Below are positions 39,598 to 46,893 of a DNA stretch of 63,652 nucleotides, piece by piece. The stretch's first letter is position 1. Every line of letters begins with the position of its first letter. The position numbers and the translations under genes are program-made. The notes below the pieces were generated by a model, which was given only the letters and a program-made list of their open reading frames with translations, was not told the DNA's origin and did no database searches. Origin of the DNA: Tepidimonas charontis (GTDB taxonomy: Bacteria > Pseudomonadota > Gammaproteobacteria > Burkholderiales > Burkholderiaceae_C); the NCBI RefSeq assembly GCF_007556685.1, contig NZ_VJON01000010.1, forward strand, positions 1 through 63,652. Direction: 5' to 3'.

Positions 39598-40217
39598 CTA
39601 CTGTCGGTTGTCAGTCGTACCTGTCGCGGTGTTTTGACCGTATGTTGACACGCTACGCCTGTTTTCCGTCTTATCAATGTCTTCTTTTAGCCTGTTTTCA
39701 CCCGGTACTACGTCGTCTTTTTGTCAGTGTTTGTCAGTATCGGGGCAGCGCCCTTGCGGTCACTCGTTCCCGCGAATGTCACCTGTGTCCCGAATACCAG
39801 TGCAAGGTAGGGGCGCCAGGCGCTTGTCGCGCCTTCCCGCCCGGTGATTCGCGGCCCCCCGCGGGGGCGGCTCATCAGTCAGGGCACAGCCCCGACACCC
39901 CGGTCCCTGAGCGGCGCGCACCTCGCGGGTAGCGTTACGCTGTAACGCCCTTCCCTGTCCCGGCCCGGGGCCGGGGTGCACAAGGCTGCCGGATGTGCCT
40001 CGCGCGCCACGGGCCCCTGCCCCCTCTTCTTGCTTTCCTGCTGCCCTACCCCGCCCGTTCCTGTGCACATAGCCGTCGCGCTCAAGCCGCTTGCTGACAA
40101 GCTTTCAAAGCTCAAGCACAGCAAAAGCGCTGCGCGAGCGATCTTGCGCGAGACCTTCCGTACTCTCGCCCAAGAAAAAAGCCCCTCTCGGGAGGGGCAT
40201 GAGGGGAAGGAGGTTTC
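39598..40217. other. Gene-free region between par and membrane-protein operons
   Basis: Pyrimidine-rich to about 39760, then GC-rich. It contains a GAAAGCAAGAAGAGGGG repeat copy on the minus strand at 40021-40038. The short frames here show no family resemblance. No convincing gene is seen. Confidence 0.5.
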
Positions 40218-40367
40218 GATCACCCCCGCAGTGAAGCGGGGAAAGCTAAGCGGTGTCCCCACGCGCTCGGGGATGGACACGTTCACCCCCGCCGGGAGGC
40301 GGGGAAGCCCGATAGCCGATTGAGGTCGAGTTAGACATATCGTCCACCCCCGCTACGCGGGGAAGCC
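40218..40367. repeat. Three hairpin repeats at 61-63 bp steps (CRISPR-like look)
   Basis: Units at 40218-40246, 40281-40309 and 40342-40367 share (C)ACCCCCGC...GCGGGGAAGC. A fourth palindromic unit, GTGTCCCC...GGGGATGGACAC, lies at 40254-40281. The step of 61-63 bp and the stem resemble type I-E repeats. However, the loops differ in length (6, 4 and 3 bases) and there are no cas genes in the window, so structured RNA or a relic array are both possible. Confidence 0.4.
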
Positions 40368-40443
40368 AGATCTCAACCGGCGCACGAATTTTAGCACAGC
40401 CGAAACACACCTGCAAGCCCTGGCGGGCACCGGGCCCGCGGTT

Positions 40444-40462
40444 ATTTCTTCCCGTTCCTCTA
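40444..40462 (+). promoter_or_regulatory. Element-wide motif upstream of the membrane/secreted protein operon
   Basis: ATTTCTTCC-CGTT-CCTCTA, perfect, on the plus strand. It is 89 bases upstream of the gene at 40552. Confidence 0.75.
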
Positions 40463-40551
40463 CCTGATGTGCGGCGGACGGCGTGTCAACGTCTCTGCGC
40501 GCGTGCCGCGTGCCGCACGCACAGTTCGTTCAAAACAACAGGAGCTTCATC

Positions 40552-40827
40552 ATGACCACACCGTCCGTCGTCAACGTCTTTCACGTCGAACAAAAATCGG
40601 TCCTCGCGGCATTTCTTTTGACATTCTTTTTCGGCCCGCTGGGCCTGCTCTACGCGACCGTCACCGGCGGCGTGATCATGATCGCGGCTTTTCTCGCAAT
40701 CGGCGTGTTGAGCTTTTTGACCCTCGGCATGGCCTCGATTCTCGTGCTACCCGCCTGGATTATTTGTGTTGTGTGGGGCGTCATGGCGGCGAGCAAAGCG
40801 AAGCCGCGCGTGATCGAGTGGCGTTAA
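40552..40827 (+). CDS. Small inner membrane protein
   Basis: 91 residues from MTTPSVVNVFHVEQKSVLAAF; AGGAG is seven bases before the ATG at 40552. Two hydrophobic regions, one possibly a re-entrant pair (SVLAAFLLTFFFGPLGLLYATVTGG, IMIAAFLAIGVLSFLTLGMASILVLPAWIICVVWGVM), leave a short basic tail. The FGPLGLLYA segment recalls small membrane proteins widespread in plasmids and phages. It may alter the host membrane, for example in exclusion, but there is no functional motif. It leads a three-gene plus-strand operon. Confidence 0.65.
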   Translation: MTTPSVVNVFHVEQKSVLAAFLLTFFFGPLGLLYATVTGGVIMIAAFLAIGVLSFLTLGMASILVLPAWIICVVWGVMAASKAKPRVIEWR

Positions 40828-40832
40828 GCCTC

Positions 40833-41072
40833 ATGTCTTACAGCACCGCGTCCGCGAGCAGGCGCGAAGCGCACGAGCGCTACATCACGCACTCGCTCCA
40901 GTGCCCCCGCTGCACTGCGGCGGGCCAAGGCTACGGGGTGCGATGTCCCGAGGGCGAGGCGCTGTGGCGCGCGTATTTCGAGTTTTTTGTGAAAGAGGGT
41001 TTGCCACAGTTGCCACGAAACTGGTGGAACATAGACGGGAACATAGACGAAAACGAAAGGAGTTCATCATGA
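40833..41072 (+). CDS. Small putative zinc-binding protein
   Basis: 79 residues, MSYSTASASRREAHERYITH... with LQCPRCTAAGQGYGVRCPEGEALW, a Cys-x2-Cys and a third Cys that may bind zinc with nearby His. It follows the membrane-protein stop by five bases and overlaps the next start. Small single-finger proteins of this kind accompany many conjugative elements. No family assigned. Confidence 0.55.
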   Translation: MSYSTASASRREAHERYITHSLQCPRCTAAGQGYGVRCPEGEALWRAYFEFFVKEGLPQLPRNWWNIDGNIDENERSSS

Positions 41073-41677
41073 AAAAGCACATCATCGCACTTGCGCTTAC
41101 TGTCAGTGCAGCTGCTGTTAACGCGGGCGCAGCCGTGTCGTTTTATTGCAACGGTTATTATCCCGCGGGACGTGTGACGCTTTCAATTTCAGACGCCGGT
41201 CATCCAGGTTTTGTGGCCGTCGTTGCCGAAGCCCAATCCGGTGAAGGCGGCGCATTTCTTTCATCTAGCGGCGAATGGGTTTACGACCGCATGCCTTGGC
41301 GGCATGAATACCAAGAATTCGCTTCGCTACCGGCGTCGATATCGATTGATTTTTGCATTCCAGCGATGACGTATGAAGAGTACGGTGGTGAACGTCTTAG
41401 CTGCAACGCATCTATGACATCGGCTTTTTCCGCCGGCGCGAAGTTATGGGTGACATGGGGCGCCTTAACGCCCGAAATTCAGGCGGATGTCGATCAGCGC
41501 GAGGCGACGTTCCAGGCACGCAATGCGCGCTTGATTGCCGCAGGCAAAGAGCCGCGCACCTTTGATAAACAGCGCTGGATCGAGTCCGCCATTTTGCGTG
41601 ATGCCCGCCAAAAGAATGCTCAGTATGTCGGCGAGGTTCCCTACATTGATTGCACGCCGCCGGATTATGGTAGCTAA
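41069..41677 (+). CDS. Secreted protein of unknown function
   Basis: 202 residues with a signal peptide (MKKHIIALALTVSAAAVNAGAA). AAAGGAG lies six bases before the ATG. The mature protein has a beta-rich N-terminal domain (RVTLSISDAGHPGFVAVVAEAQSG) with four Cys and a C-terminal charged helix (ADVDQREATFQARNARLIAAGKEP). The GG-AFLSSSGEWVYDRMPW segment resembles periplasmic proteins of other ICEs and plasmids, but I cannot name it. It is likely periplasmic and coupled to the preceding gene by a 4-base overlap. Confidence 0.6.
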   Translation: MKKHIIALALTVSAAAVNAGAAVSFYCNGYYPAGRVTLSISDAGHPGFVAVVAEAQSGEGGAFLSSSGEWVYDRMPWRHEYQEFASLPASISIDFCIPAMTYEEYGGERLSCNASMTSAFSAGAKLWVTWGALTPEIQADVDQREATFQARNARLIAAGKEPRTFDKQRWIESAILRDARQKNAQYVGEVPYIDCTPPDYGS

Positions 41678-41700
41678 AAAGAGCGGAAATAGGGCGCGAT

Positions 41701-41719
41701 ATTTCTTCCCGTTCCTCTA
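41701..41719 (+). promoter_or_regulatory. Element-wide motif abutting the AlpA-type gene
   Basis: ATTTCTTCC-CGTT-CCTCTA, perfect, on the plus strand, only 6 bases before the ATG at 41726. No ribosome binding site fits between. If the motif is a promoter, the message is leaderless. Confidence 0.75.
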
Positions 41720-41725
41720 TACAGC

Positions 41726-41971
41726 ATGAACGCAACACCAGCACAAGACTTCAGTCGTCTGCTCACCGCACAGCGCGCAGGGTTCGATGACTTCCTTTTA
41801 CGCCCGCATGAAGTGCGGGCGATTCTCGGCGTCTCAAAAAGCACGCTCTACCGCATGATCGAGCGAGGCGAATTGCCGCCACCGCAGACGATCAGCCTGC
41901 GGTGTGTTGGTTGGCGGCGGTCGGTTATCGAGAAAAAGCTCGGGGCAGCATATGAAAACGCTCGTGATTGA
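41726..41971 (+). CDS. AlpA/excisionase-type regulator of the conjugative element
   Basis: 81 residues. The helix-turn-helix is in LRPHEVRAILGVSKSTLYRMIERGELPPPQTISLRCVGWRRSVIEKKL, a clear AlpA pattern. AlpA-type proteins control excision and transfer genes in islands. It is the only dedicated small DNA-binding regulator seen near the right end of the element besides H-NS. The motif copy directly in front of its start makes autoregulation, or regulation of the whole motif set, an obvious idea. It overlaps the next gene by 20 bases. Confidence 0.85.
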   Translation: MNATPAQDFSRLLTAQRAGFDDFLLRPHEVRAILGVSKSTLYRMIERGELPPPQTISLRCVGWRRSVIEKKLGAAYENARD

Positions 41972-42230
41972 CGGCATGTTTCGTCTACGCGTACCGTCAC
42001 ATGTTCACTTTAGCGATGGCGACCTGGACACGATCAAGCGCGATATTGCCGCGATCTTGGACGAAACACTTTCGATGAAAAGCGCACGCATCGCGCTTGC
42101 CAATCTACGTTTTACGCTTGAACGGGCTCAAATTGAGCCAGCCGAGATAGAGCTTTTTGCTCAGCAACTTTTTGCTTATCGCGCTTCGCTGACTTCGCGC
42201 GCTTCGCTGACTTCGCTGATTTATTCGTAA
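41952..42230 (+). CDS. Unknown 92-residue protein
   Basis: Starts MKTLVIDGMFRLRVPSHVHFSDGDL and overlaps the AlpA-type gene. The body is an alpha-helical, mixed-charge domain (IKRDIAAILDETLSMKSARIALANLRFTLERAQIEP). The C terminus is a short repeat (ASLTSRASLTSL) encoded by GCGCTTCGCTGACTTC-type repeats. It is probably co-translated with the regulator and may modulate it. No family recognised. Confidence 0.5.
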   Translation: MKTLVIDGMFRLRVPSHVHFSDGDLDTIKRDIAAILDETLSMKSARIALANLRFTLERAQIEPAEIELFAQQLFAYRASLTSRASLTSLIYS

Positions 42231-42246
42231 CGCAAGGAGCGTAAAA

Positions 42247-42738
42247 GTGAGAGCGATAAAATCCGCCAAGGTCGTTATTTGTTTTCTGACGGCCCTTTTT
42301 TTCGGTTTGCCTGCTTTCGCCGAAAGCAGGGACGACATAGGTGGCCGCGTAACCGTGGGAGTGCACATTGCAAGCGTTCACTCTTCCGCGGGCTTCAACA
42401 ATTTTAATCCAGGTCTGTACATAAAGAGTAAAGAAGGGTGGACTGGGGGATTTTATCGAAATTCCGTGAGAAAAATGTCTTTCTACGCCGGCAAGCACTT
42501 TGAGGCCGAAAGCGAGAGCGGGAGGCTGGCTATTGGTCTAACCCTCGGCTTCGTCACGGGTTACACGGGTTACGATGATATTGCCAGAATTTCTAGGGGC
42601 AAACTGACGCTTTTAGCAGTTCCCTCAATCCGGGTCTCCATTGCAGATGATGTTTCACTTCGCGCCGGGATCATTCCGAATATCGGCGGAATCGTGGGGT
42701 CAAGCGTGATCCATTTTGCTCTCGAAAAGTCCTTTTGA
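42247..42738 (+). CDS. Small outer-membrane-like secreted protein
   Basis: 163 residues from a GTG at 42247 with AAGGAG upstream; signal peptide MRAIKSAKVVICFLTALFFGLPAFA. The mature chain alternates beta strands (GGRVTVGVHIASVHSSAGFNNFNPGLYIKSKEGWTGGFYRNS) and closes with an aromatic residue (HFALEKSF), as outer membrane barrels do. The NPGLYIK...GGFYRNS pattern resembles small phage and plasmid surface proteins of about this size. A role in exclusion or phage blocking is plausible but not shown. It stands between the regulator and the SNF2 helicase. Confidence 0.6.
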   Translation: MRAIKSAKVVICFLTALFFGLPAFAESRDDIGGRVTVGVHIASVHSSAGFNNFNPGLYIKSKEGWTGGFYRNSVRKMSFYAGKHFEAESESGRLAIGLTLGFVTGYTGYDDIARISRGKLTLLAVPSIRVSIADDVSLRAGIIPNIGGIVGSSVIHFALEKSF

Positions 42739-42766
42739 CTTTCTCTCTTGAAAAGGAAGTTGAAAA

Positions 42767-44869
42767 ATGAAGACTTTCAAAATCGATCATCAGCGCGGGC
42801 GCTTCATTTTTCTCGTGGACTACGAGCACAAAGACTTTGCTAAAAGCTCGGGTTTTTCCTGGGATCGTGACTTAAAGGTTTGGTGGAGTACATCTAGCGA
42901 TTGCGTGGAACGCGCGCTCAACATTCCGGGTATCACAGTCAAGCTGAGCGATTCAGCGCAAGCCGCACTGGAAAAAGCCAAGGAAAGCCGCGAGCTTTCT
43001 CGCGCGGCGGCGCTTGACAACCCTTCGATTAAAATTCCGGCGCCAGACGGTTTGAATTATCTGCCCTACCAAAAAGCCGGCATCGCTTACGCGATGGGGC
43101 GCACATCGACGCTCATCGCTGACGAAATGGGGCTTGGAAAAACGGTGCAGGCGATAGGCGTCATCAATGCCGACCAAAGCATCAAGTCGGCGCTTGTGAT
43201 CGTTCCTGCCTCTTTGAAATACAACTGGCGACGCGAAGCAGAAAAGTGGCTCGCCCGCGACCTGACCGTTGGCATCGCCGACGGCAAAAACTTCCCCGAC
43301 ACGAATATCGTCATTTGCAATTTTGAACAAGTCAAGAAGTTCAATACGGAGATCAAATCTCGCACGTGGGACGCGCTCATCGTTGACGAGGCGCACTACC
43401 TCAAAAATTCCAAAGCGGAGCGCACAAAACTAATTCTCGGCGATCAAGAGCACGCGCCGATTAAGGCCGGTCGAAAGATTTTTCTGACCGGAACACCGAT
43501 TCTGAATCGTCCGATCGAGCTGTGGCCGCTCGTGCACGCCATCGATCCCAACGGGCTGGGCAGGAGCTGGAAATACTTTGCAATGCGCTACTGTGATGCA
43601 CAGCAAACCCGATGGGGTTGGGATACGTCGGGCGCGTCGAATTTGCCCGAACTGCAGCAGCGCATGCGCGAGTCGTTTATGGTTCGGCGTCTCAAGGCGG
43701 ACGTGTTGCAGGAGCTTCCGGACAAGCGTCGCAACGTCTTCGTGATCGAGCCCGACGGTAAAGTGCGGGATTTACTCAAGCAAGAGTCAGAAATCGCACA
43801 AGCGATGGACGATGCAGCCGCCGCGACTGCAAAAGAAATCGCGCGGGCGGAAATCGAGGGCGACATGGAGACATTTCAGAAGGGCATTCATGCACTCAAA
43901 GACGGACTCAAGCCGCAATTTGATCAGATGTCAAAAGTTCGGCACGCGCTCGCCATGGCGAAAGTGGAGCCGGTGATTTCTTGGATCAGGGATCAGGAGC
44001 CGGAAAAGCTAGTCGTCATGTGTCATCACAAAGAAGTCGCCGAAGCGATTGCGAAGGAATTTGGTCCTGAGGCCGTTTGTGTAACGGGCGAAACGTCTAT
44101 TGCGAACCGCGACGCTGCGGTTCAAAAATTCCAAAATACCAAGGATGTGAAACTGTTTGTCGGCACAATCGGCGCCGCAGGGGTTGGCTTAACACTTACA
44201 GCCGCATCCGACATTGCGTTCGCCGAGATGGACTGGACACCCGGGAAAGTGTTGCAGGCTGAAGACCGCGTGCACCGCATCGGGCAGAAAAACGCTGTCA
44301 ATGTCACTTATCTCGTTTTTGACGGCACGCTGGAATCGCATATCGCGAAAACCATGGCGCACAAGATCGACGTGATTTCGCAGGGTCTTGACAAAGAAGG
44401 GGAAATTGACCTCAGCGCGATCCCCATTCAGCAAGGCCAGCAGCAACGCGGCAGCACCGCGATTCAGTTGCTCAGCCGATTCAGTGCCGCCGGTAATGAT
44501 GAAAAAATCGCGCAGCGCAAAGCAGAAAACGAACGCATTGCCGCGCGCATTACGTCGGAGCAAATTCAAGTCGTACACAGCGCAATCAAATCAATTGCCG
44601 AAGCAGACCGCGACCGGGCACTCGCGAAAAACGACCGGGGGTTTTCGAAAGCGGATTCGGAGTTTGGTCACGAGCTTGCGTCCGCCGAAACGCTCACGCC
44701 GCGGCAGGCCGCGGTTGCCGCTCGGCTTGCATACCGCTATCGCGCGCAGCTTGACGCTGACACCGTTGAAAAAATCAAGGAGGTGCTGGATTTTGGCAAA
44801 GAGCAGCCGCAGGCGGTTGAAAAGCCTCGCGGCAAGCAAAAGGCGGCGGAAGTGGAGATGGATTTCTGA
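42767..44869 (+). CDS. SNF2-family DNA translocase
   Basis: 700 residues. A short N-terminal module (about 1-75; GRFIFLVDYEHKDFAKSSGFSWDRDLKVWWS) resembles HARP/SMARCAL1-like modules. The SNF2 core has ADEMGLGKTVQAIG (Walker A, about 117-130), LIVDEAHYLKN (DEAH box, about 205) and FLTGTPILNRP. The second lobe has VGTIGAAGVGLTLTAA and EDRVHRIGQKNAVNVTYLVF. The C terminus is helical. It is intact. Eukaryotic relatives anneal ssDNA; bacterial mobile-element SNF2 proteins act in replication-fork repair or in phage defence systems. It starts 28 bases after the outer-membrane-like gene. Confidence 0.9.
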   Translation: MKTFKIDHQRGRFIFLVDYEHKDFAKSSGFSWDRDLKVWWSTSSDCVERALNIPGITVKLSDSAQAALEKAKESRELSRAAALDNPSIKIPAPDGLNYLPYQKAGIAYAMGRTSTLIADEMGLGKTVQAIGVINADQSIKSALVIVPASLKYNWRREAEKWLARDLTVGIADGKNFPDTNIVICNFEQVKKFNTEIKSRTWDALIVDEAHYLKNSKAERTKLILGDQEHAPIKAGRKIFLTGTPILNRPIELWPLVHAIDPNGLGRSWKYFAMRYCDAQQTRWGWDTSGASNLPELQQRMRESFMVRRLKADVLQELPDKRRNVFVIEPDGKVRDLLKQESEIAQAMDDAAAATAKEIARAEIEGDMETFQKGIHALKDGLKPQFDQMSKVRHALAMAKVEPVISWIRDQEPEKLVVMCHHKEVAEAIAKEFGPEAVCVTGETSIANRDAAVQKFQNTKDVKLFVGTIGAAGVGLTLTAASDIAFAEMDWTPGKVLQAEDRVHRIGQKNAVNVTYLVFDGTLESHIAKTMAHKIDVISQGLDKEGEIDLSAIPIQQGQQQRGSTAIQLLSRFSAAGNDEKIAQRKAENERIAARITSEQIQVVHSAIKSIAEADRDRALAKNDRGFSKADSEFGHELASAETLTPRQAAVAARLAYRYRAQLDADTVEKIKEVLDFGKEQPQAVEKPRGKQKAAEVEMDF

Positions 44870-44880
44870 CGGAGTTCATC

Positions 44881-45048
44881 ATGGGACATGGACTCGAAAG
44901 CGATGAGTACATCGCGCAAATGAAAAGAGTCTGGGGTGGGTGTGCGCCCGTCGAAAATCTTTGTGATCGAGTTCGCCGGCAAAGGCGACCCGTTTTTCGG
45001 CGGGGATGCAAGCGACCGGATTCTGTGCAAAGACGGGGTTTTCCGTGA
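44881..45048 (+). CDS. Short reading frame, perhaps the front of a frameshifted gene
   Basis: 55 residues, MGHGLESDEYIAQMKRVWGG..., with CGGAG six bases before the ATG, the same spacing as the secreted-protein gene at 41069. After GG the chain becomes basic and unlike a natural protein. The overlapping frame (44936-45214) continues with a natural-looking sequence, so the first 20 residues plus that frame may have been one protein. Either a one-base shift or two overlapping genes. Confidence 0.35.
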   Translation: MGHGLESDEYIAQMKRVWGGCAPVENLCDRVRRQRRPVFRRGCKRPDSVQRRGFP

Positions 45049-45214
45049 AGCGCCCGCCGAGCTTGACAAAGCCGCATTCAGGACGATCGAGGAAGCGCGG
45101 GATGCAGCAGTGAAGGCATTAAATCGCCGGGAAAATGCAGTGCTTGGCGCGATACCGGTTTGGGAAAAAGAAAAGGTGAAAGAAAAGCGTAAAGGTTGGG
45201 ATTTGGAATTGTAA
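44936..45214 (+). CDS. Unknown 92-residue island protein
   Basis: Reads from GTG at 44936: MGVRPSKIFVIEFAGKGDPFFGGDASDRILCKDGVF... It is a small alpha/beta protein with a helical middle (EEARDAAVKALNRRENAVLGA) and a very basic C terminus. The FVIEFAGKGDPFFGGD segment looks like a conserved small phage or ICE protein. There is no good ribosome binding site for the GTG, in contrast to the frame at 44881, hinting at a frameshift. No function can be assigned. Confidence 0.55.
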   Translation: MGVRPSKIFVIEFAGKGDPFFGGDASDRILCKDGVFREAPAELDKAAFRTIEEARDAAVKALNRRENAVLGAIPVWEKEKVKEKRKGWDLEL

Positions 45215-45228
45215 AATTCAACGGCATC

Positions 45229-45252
45229 AGGGGGCTTCGGCCCCCTCTTCTT
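45229..45252 (+). terminator. UUCG-loop terminator with GAAAGCAAGAAG repeat
   Basis: AGGGGGC-TTCG-GCCCCCT with an exceptionally stable UUCG loop, followed by CTTCTT. It overlaps a minus-strand copy of GGAAAGCAAGAAGAGGGGG (45241-45259). It separates the plus-strand cargo from the convergent integrase. Confidence 0.8.
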
Positions 45253-45274
45253 GCTTTCCAGCCCACCCCCAGCC

Positions 45275-46450
45275 TCACCGACCCTCACGCAGCCCATCCA
45301 GATAGTCCGCCCACGCCTGCATCATGCACCGGCGCTCGTCCAGGTACTTCGTGCGGTTGTAAGCACGCCCGAGCGGGTCGGGCACGCTGTGGGCAAGCTG
45401 GTGTTCGATCACTTCGGGGGCAAAGCCCAGGCGCTCAGCGAGCAGCGTGCGCGCCACCGCCCGCCAGCCGTGGCCGGTGAGTTCCGTCTTGGTGTCGATG
45501 CCAAGCCGCCGCAGCAAGGCGTTGACGGCCATGTCGCTCATCGGTCGGTCACGGCTTCGCTCGTTGGGGAAGGCCCATTCGCCGCGCCCCGTGACGGCGT
45601 GCAGATCGCGCAGCAAGGCCAAGGCTTGGCGAGAGAGCGGCACCAGGTGTTCGACGCCGGTTTTGCTCGCGGTGTAGCGCCACTCGGCGCGCTCGAAGTC
45701 GACATCCGACCAGCGCATCGTTCGCAACTCGCCCGGACGCACGAAGACGTAGGGCATGAGGCGCACGGCGGTGACGACCGGGAAAGTGCCTTTGGCCGCG
45801 TCGAGCATGCGCAGGATTTCGCCGACGGTCTTGGGGTCGGTTGGAGCGGGGAAGTGGCGAACGGGGGGCGTCATGAGCGCGCCGGCCAGCGCCGCTGTCG
45901 GATCCATCGTCGCGCGGCCTGTCGCGACGGCGTAACGCGCGACTTGGCCGATGTATTGCTTGACGCGATGGGCGGTTTCCACCGCCCCGCGCGACTCAAT
46001 CCGGCGCAAGAGCGCCAGCACTTCCGGCGGGGTGATGTCGGCCACGGGGCGCTGCCCGATGACGGGCAGCACGTCTGTTTCGATGCGTCGCCAGATCAGC
46101 AGCCCGTAGTCGGGCGTCCACTTGCTACGGTTGCGCTCCCACCACTCGCGGGCGATGGCCTCGAAGGTGTTGTGCGCGGCTTCTTTGTCCTCGCGCCGCG
46201 CTTGTGAGGGGTCGATGCCTTGGGCCAGGAGCTTGCGCGCTTCGTCGCGCCGCTCACGGGCATCGCGCAGGCTGACATCGGGATAGGCCCCGAGGCCCAG
46301 CATCTTCTCTTTACCGCCGAAGCGGTAGCGAAACCGCCAGAGCTTGGAGCCGTTGGGGTTGACGAGCAGCGCCAGGCCCCGCTCGTCGGTGAGTTTGTAG
46401 GGCTTGTCCAGTGGACGCGCCGTCCGGATCTTGGTGTCGCTCAGTGCCAT
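45275..46450 (-). CDS. int: P4-type tyrosine integrase of the conjugative element
   Basis: 391 residues from MALSDTKIRTARPLDKPYKL; GGGAGACACC precedes the ATG at 46450, and a longer in-frame start lacks this. DUF4102 arm-binding domain at 1-90 (LTDERGLALLVNPNGSKLWRFRYRFGGKEKMLGLGAYPDVSL). The catalytic domain has RPGELRTMRWSDVDF, HGWRAVARTLLAERL, the second His in EHQLAHSVPDP and the Tyr region RAYNRTKYLDERRCMM. It reads away from ssrA, 191 bp from the att core. It resembles the island integrase in catalytic motifs but has different arm-region repeats, so the two are distinct elements using the same site. Confidence 0.95.
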   Translation of the reverse strand: MALSDTKIRTARPLDKPYKLTDERGLALLVNPNGSKLWRFRYRFGGKEKMLGLGAYPDVSLRDARERRDEARKLLAQGIDPSQARREDKEAAHNTFEAIAREWWERNRSKWTPDYGLLIWRRIETDVLPVIGQRPVADITPPEVLALLRRIESRGAVETAHRVKQYIGQVARYAVATGRATMDPTAALAGALMTPPVRHFPAPTDPKTVGEILRMLDAAKGTFPVVTAVRLMPYVFVRPGELRTMRWSDVDFERAEWRYTASKTGVEHLVPLSRQALALLRDLHAVTGRGEWAFPNERSRDRPMSDMAVNALLRRLGIDTKTELTGHGWRAVARTLLAERLGFAPEVIEHQLAHSVPDPLGRAYNRTKYLDERRCMMQAWADYLDGLREGR

Positions 46451-46593
46451 GGTGTCTCCCGTACCCTTGGAGGTCGTACCCGCAGGGTCGGATGATACCC
46501 GCGCCCATACCCACATTCAAAACGGGATGCAGTGGCACCGCGCGGGACTTTGTGAGACCAAAAAAGCGCGGTAAATCAGCGACTTAGCAATGA

Positions 46594-46621
46594 AAAACCC
46601 CGCAGGGCGAACCATGCGGGG
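46594..46621 (-). terminator. Terminator after ssrA
   Basis: CCCGCA...TGCGGG stem with TTTTTCATTG on the minus strand, 20 bases past the tmRNA 3' end. It is inside the element, replacing whatever terminator the chromosome had. Confidence 0.75.
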
Positions 46622-46640
46622 TACTGTGAAACTTATCTGG

Positions 46641-46655
46641 TGGTGGAGCTGGGGG
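46641..46655. other. Attachment site at the ssrA end
   Basis: TGGTGGAGCTGGGGG, identical to 7268-7282. It is the right-hand att site of the conjugative element, and lies within the tmRNA so that the gene stays functional after integration. Confidence 0.88.
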
Positions 46656-46893
46656 GAGTCGAACCCCCGTCCGCAGGCCTTCTTCGCGCAGTTCTACATG
46701 TGTAGCCGTCTGTTTGAGGTCTCACCCAGGCGGTTGCGCAGCGGCACGCCACTGCCTGGGCCAGCAACCTGGAATCTCATCCCGTGGCAGGTTGCCCACC
46801 GCGAGACCAGCCGATGCAGATGCCCTTGCTGCCGGAAGGTCTTTCAACCCCCGCGGCCCGGCCTATCGGCCGACCGGTGCAAGGCTCGCCGAA

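Noticed and set aside
39598-40217. Small genes in the gap between the par and membrane-protein operons
   Set aside because: Frames there (for example 39760-40068 and 39976-40323) are repeat-like, lack binding sites and overlap one another on both strands.
40218-40367. Calling the hairpin repeats a true CRISPR array
   Set aside because: Loops vary in length and sequence, only three units share orientation, and no cas gene lies in the window; kept as CRISPR-like repeats only.
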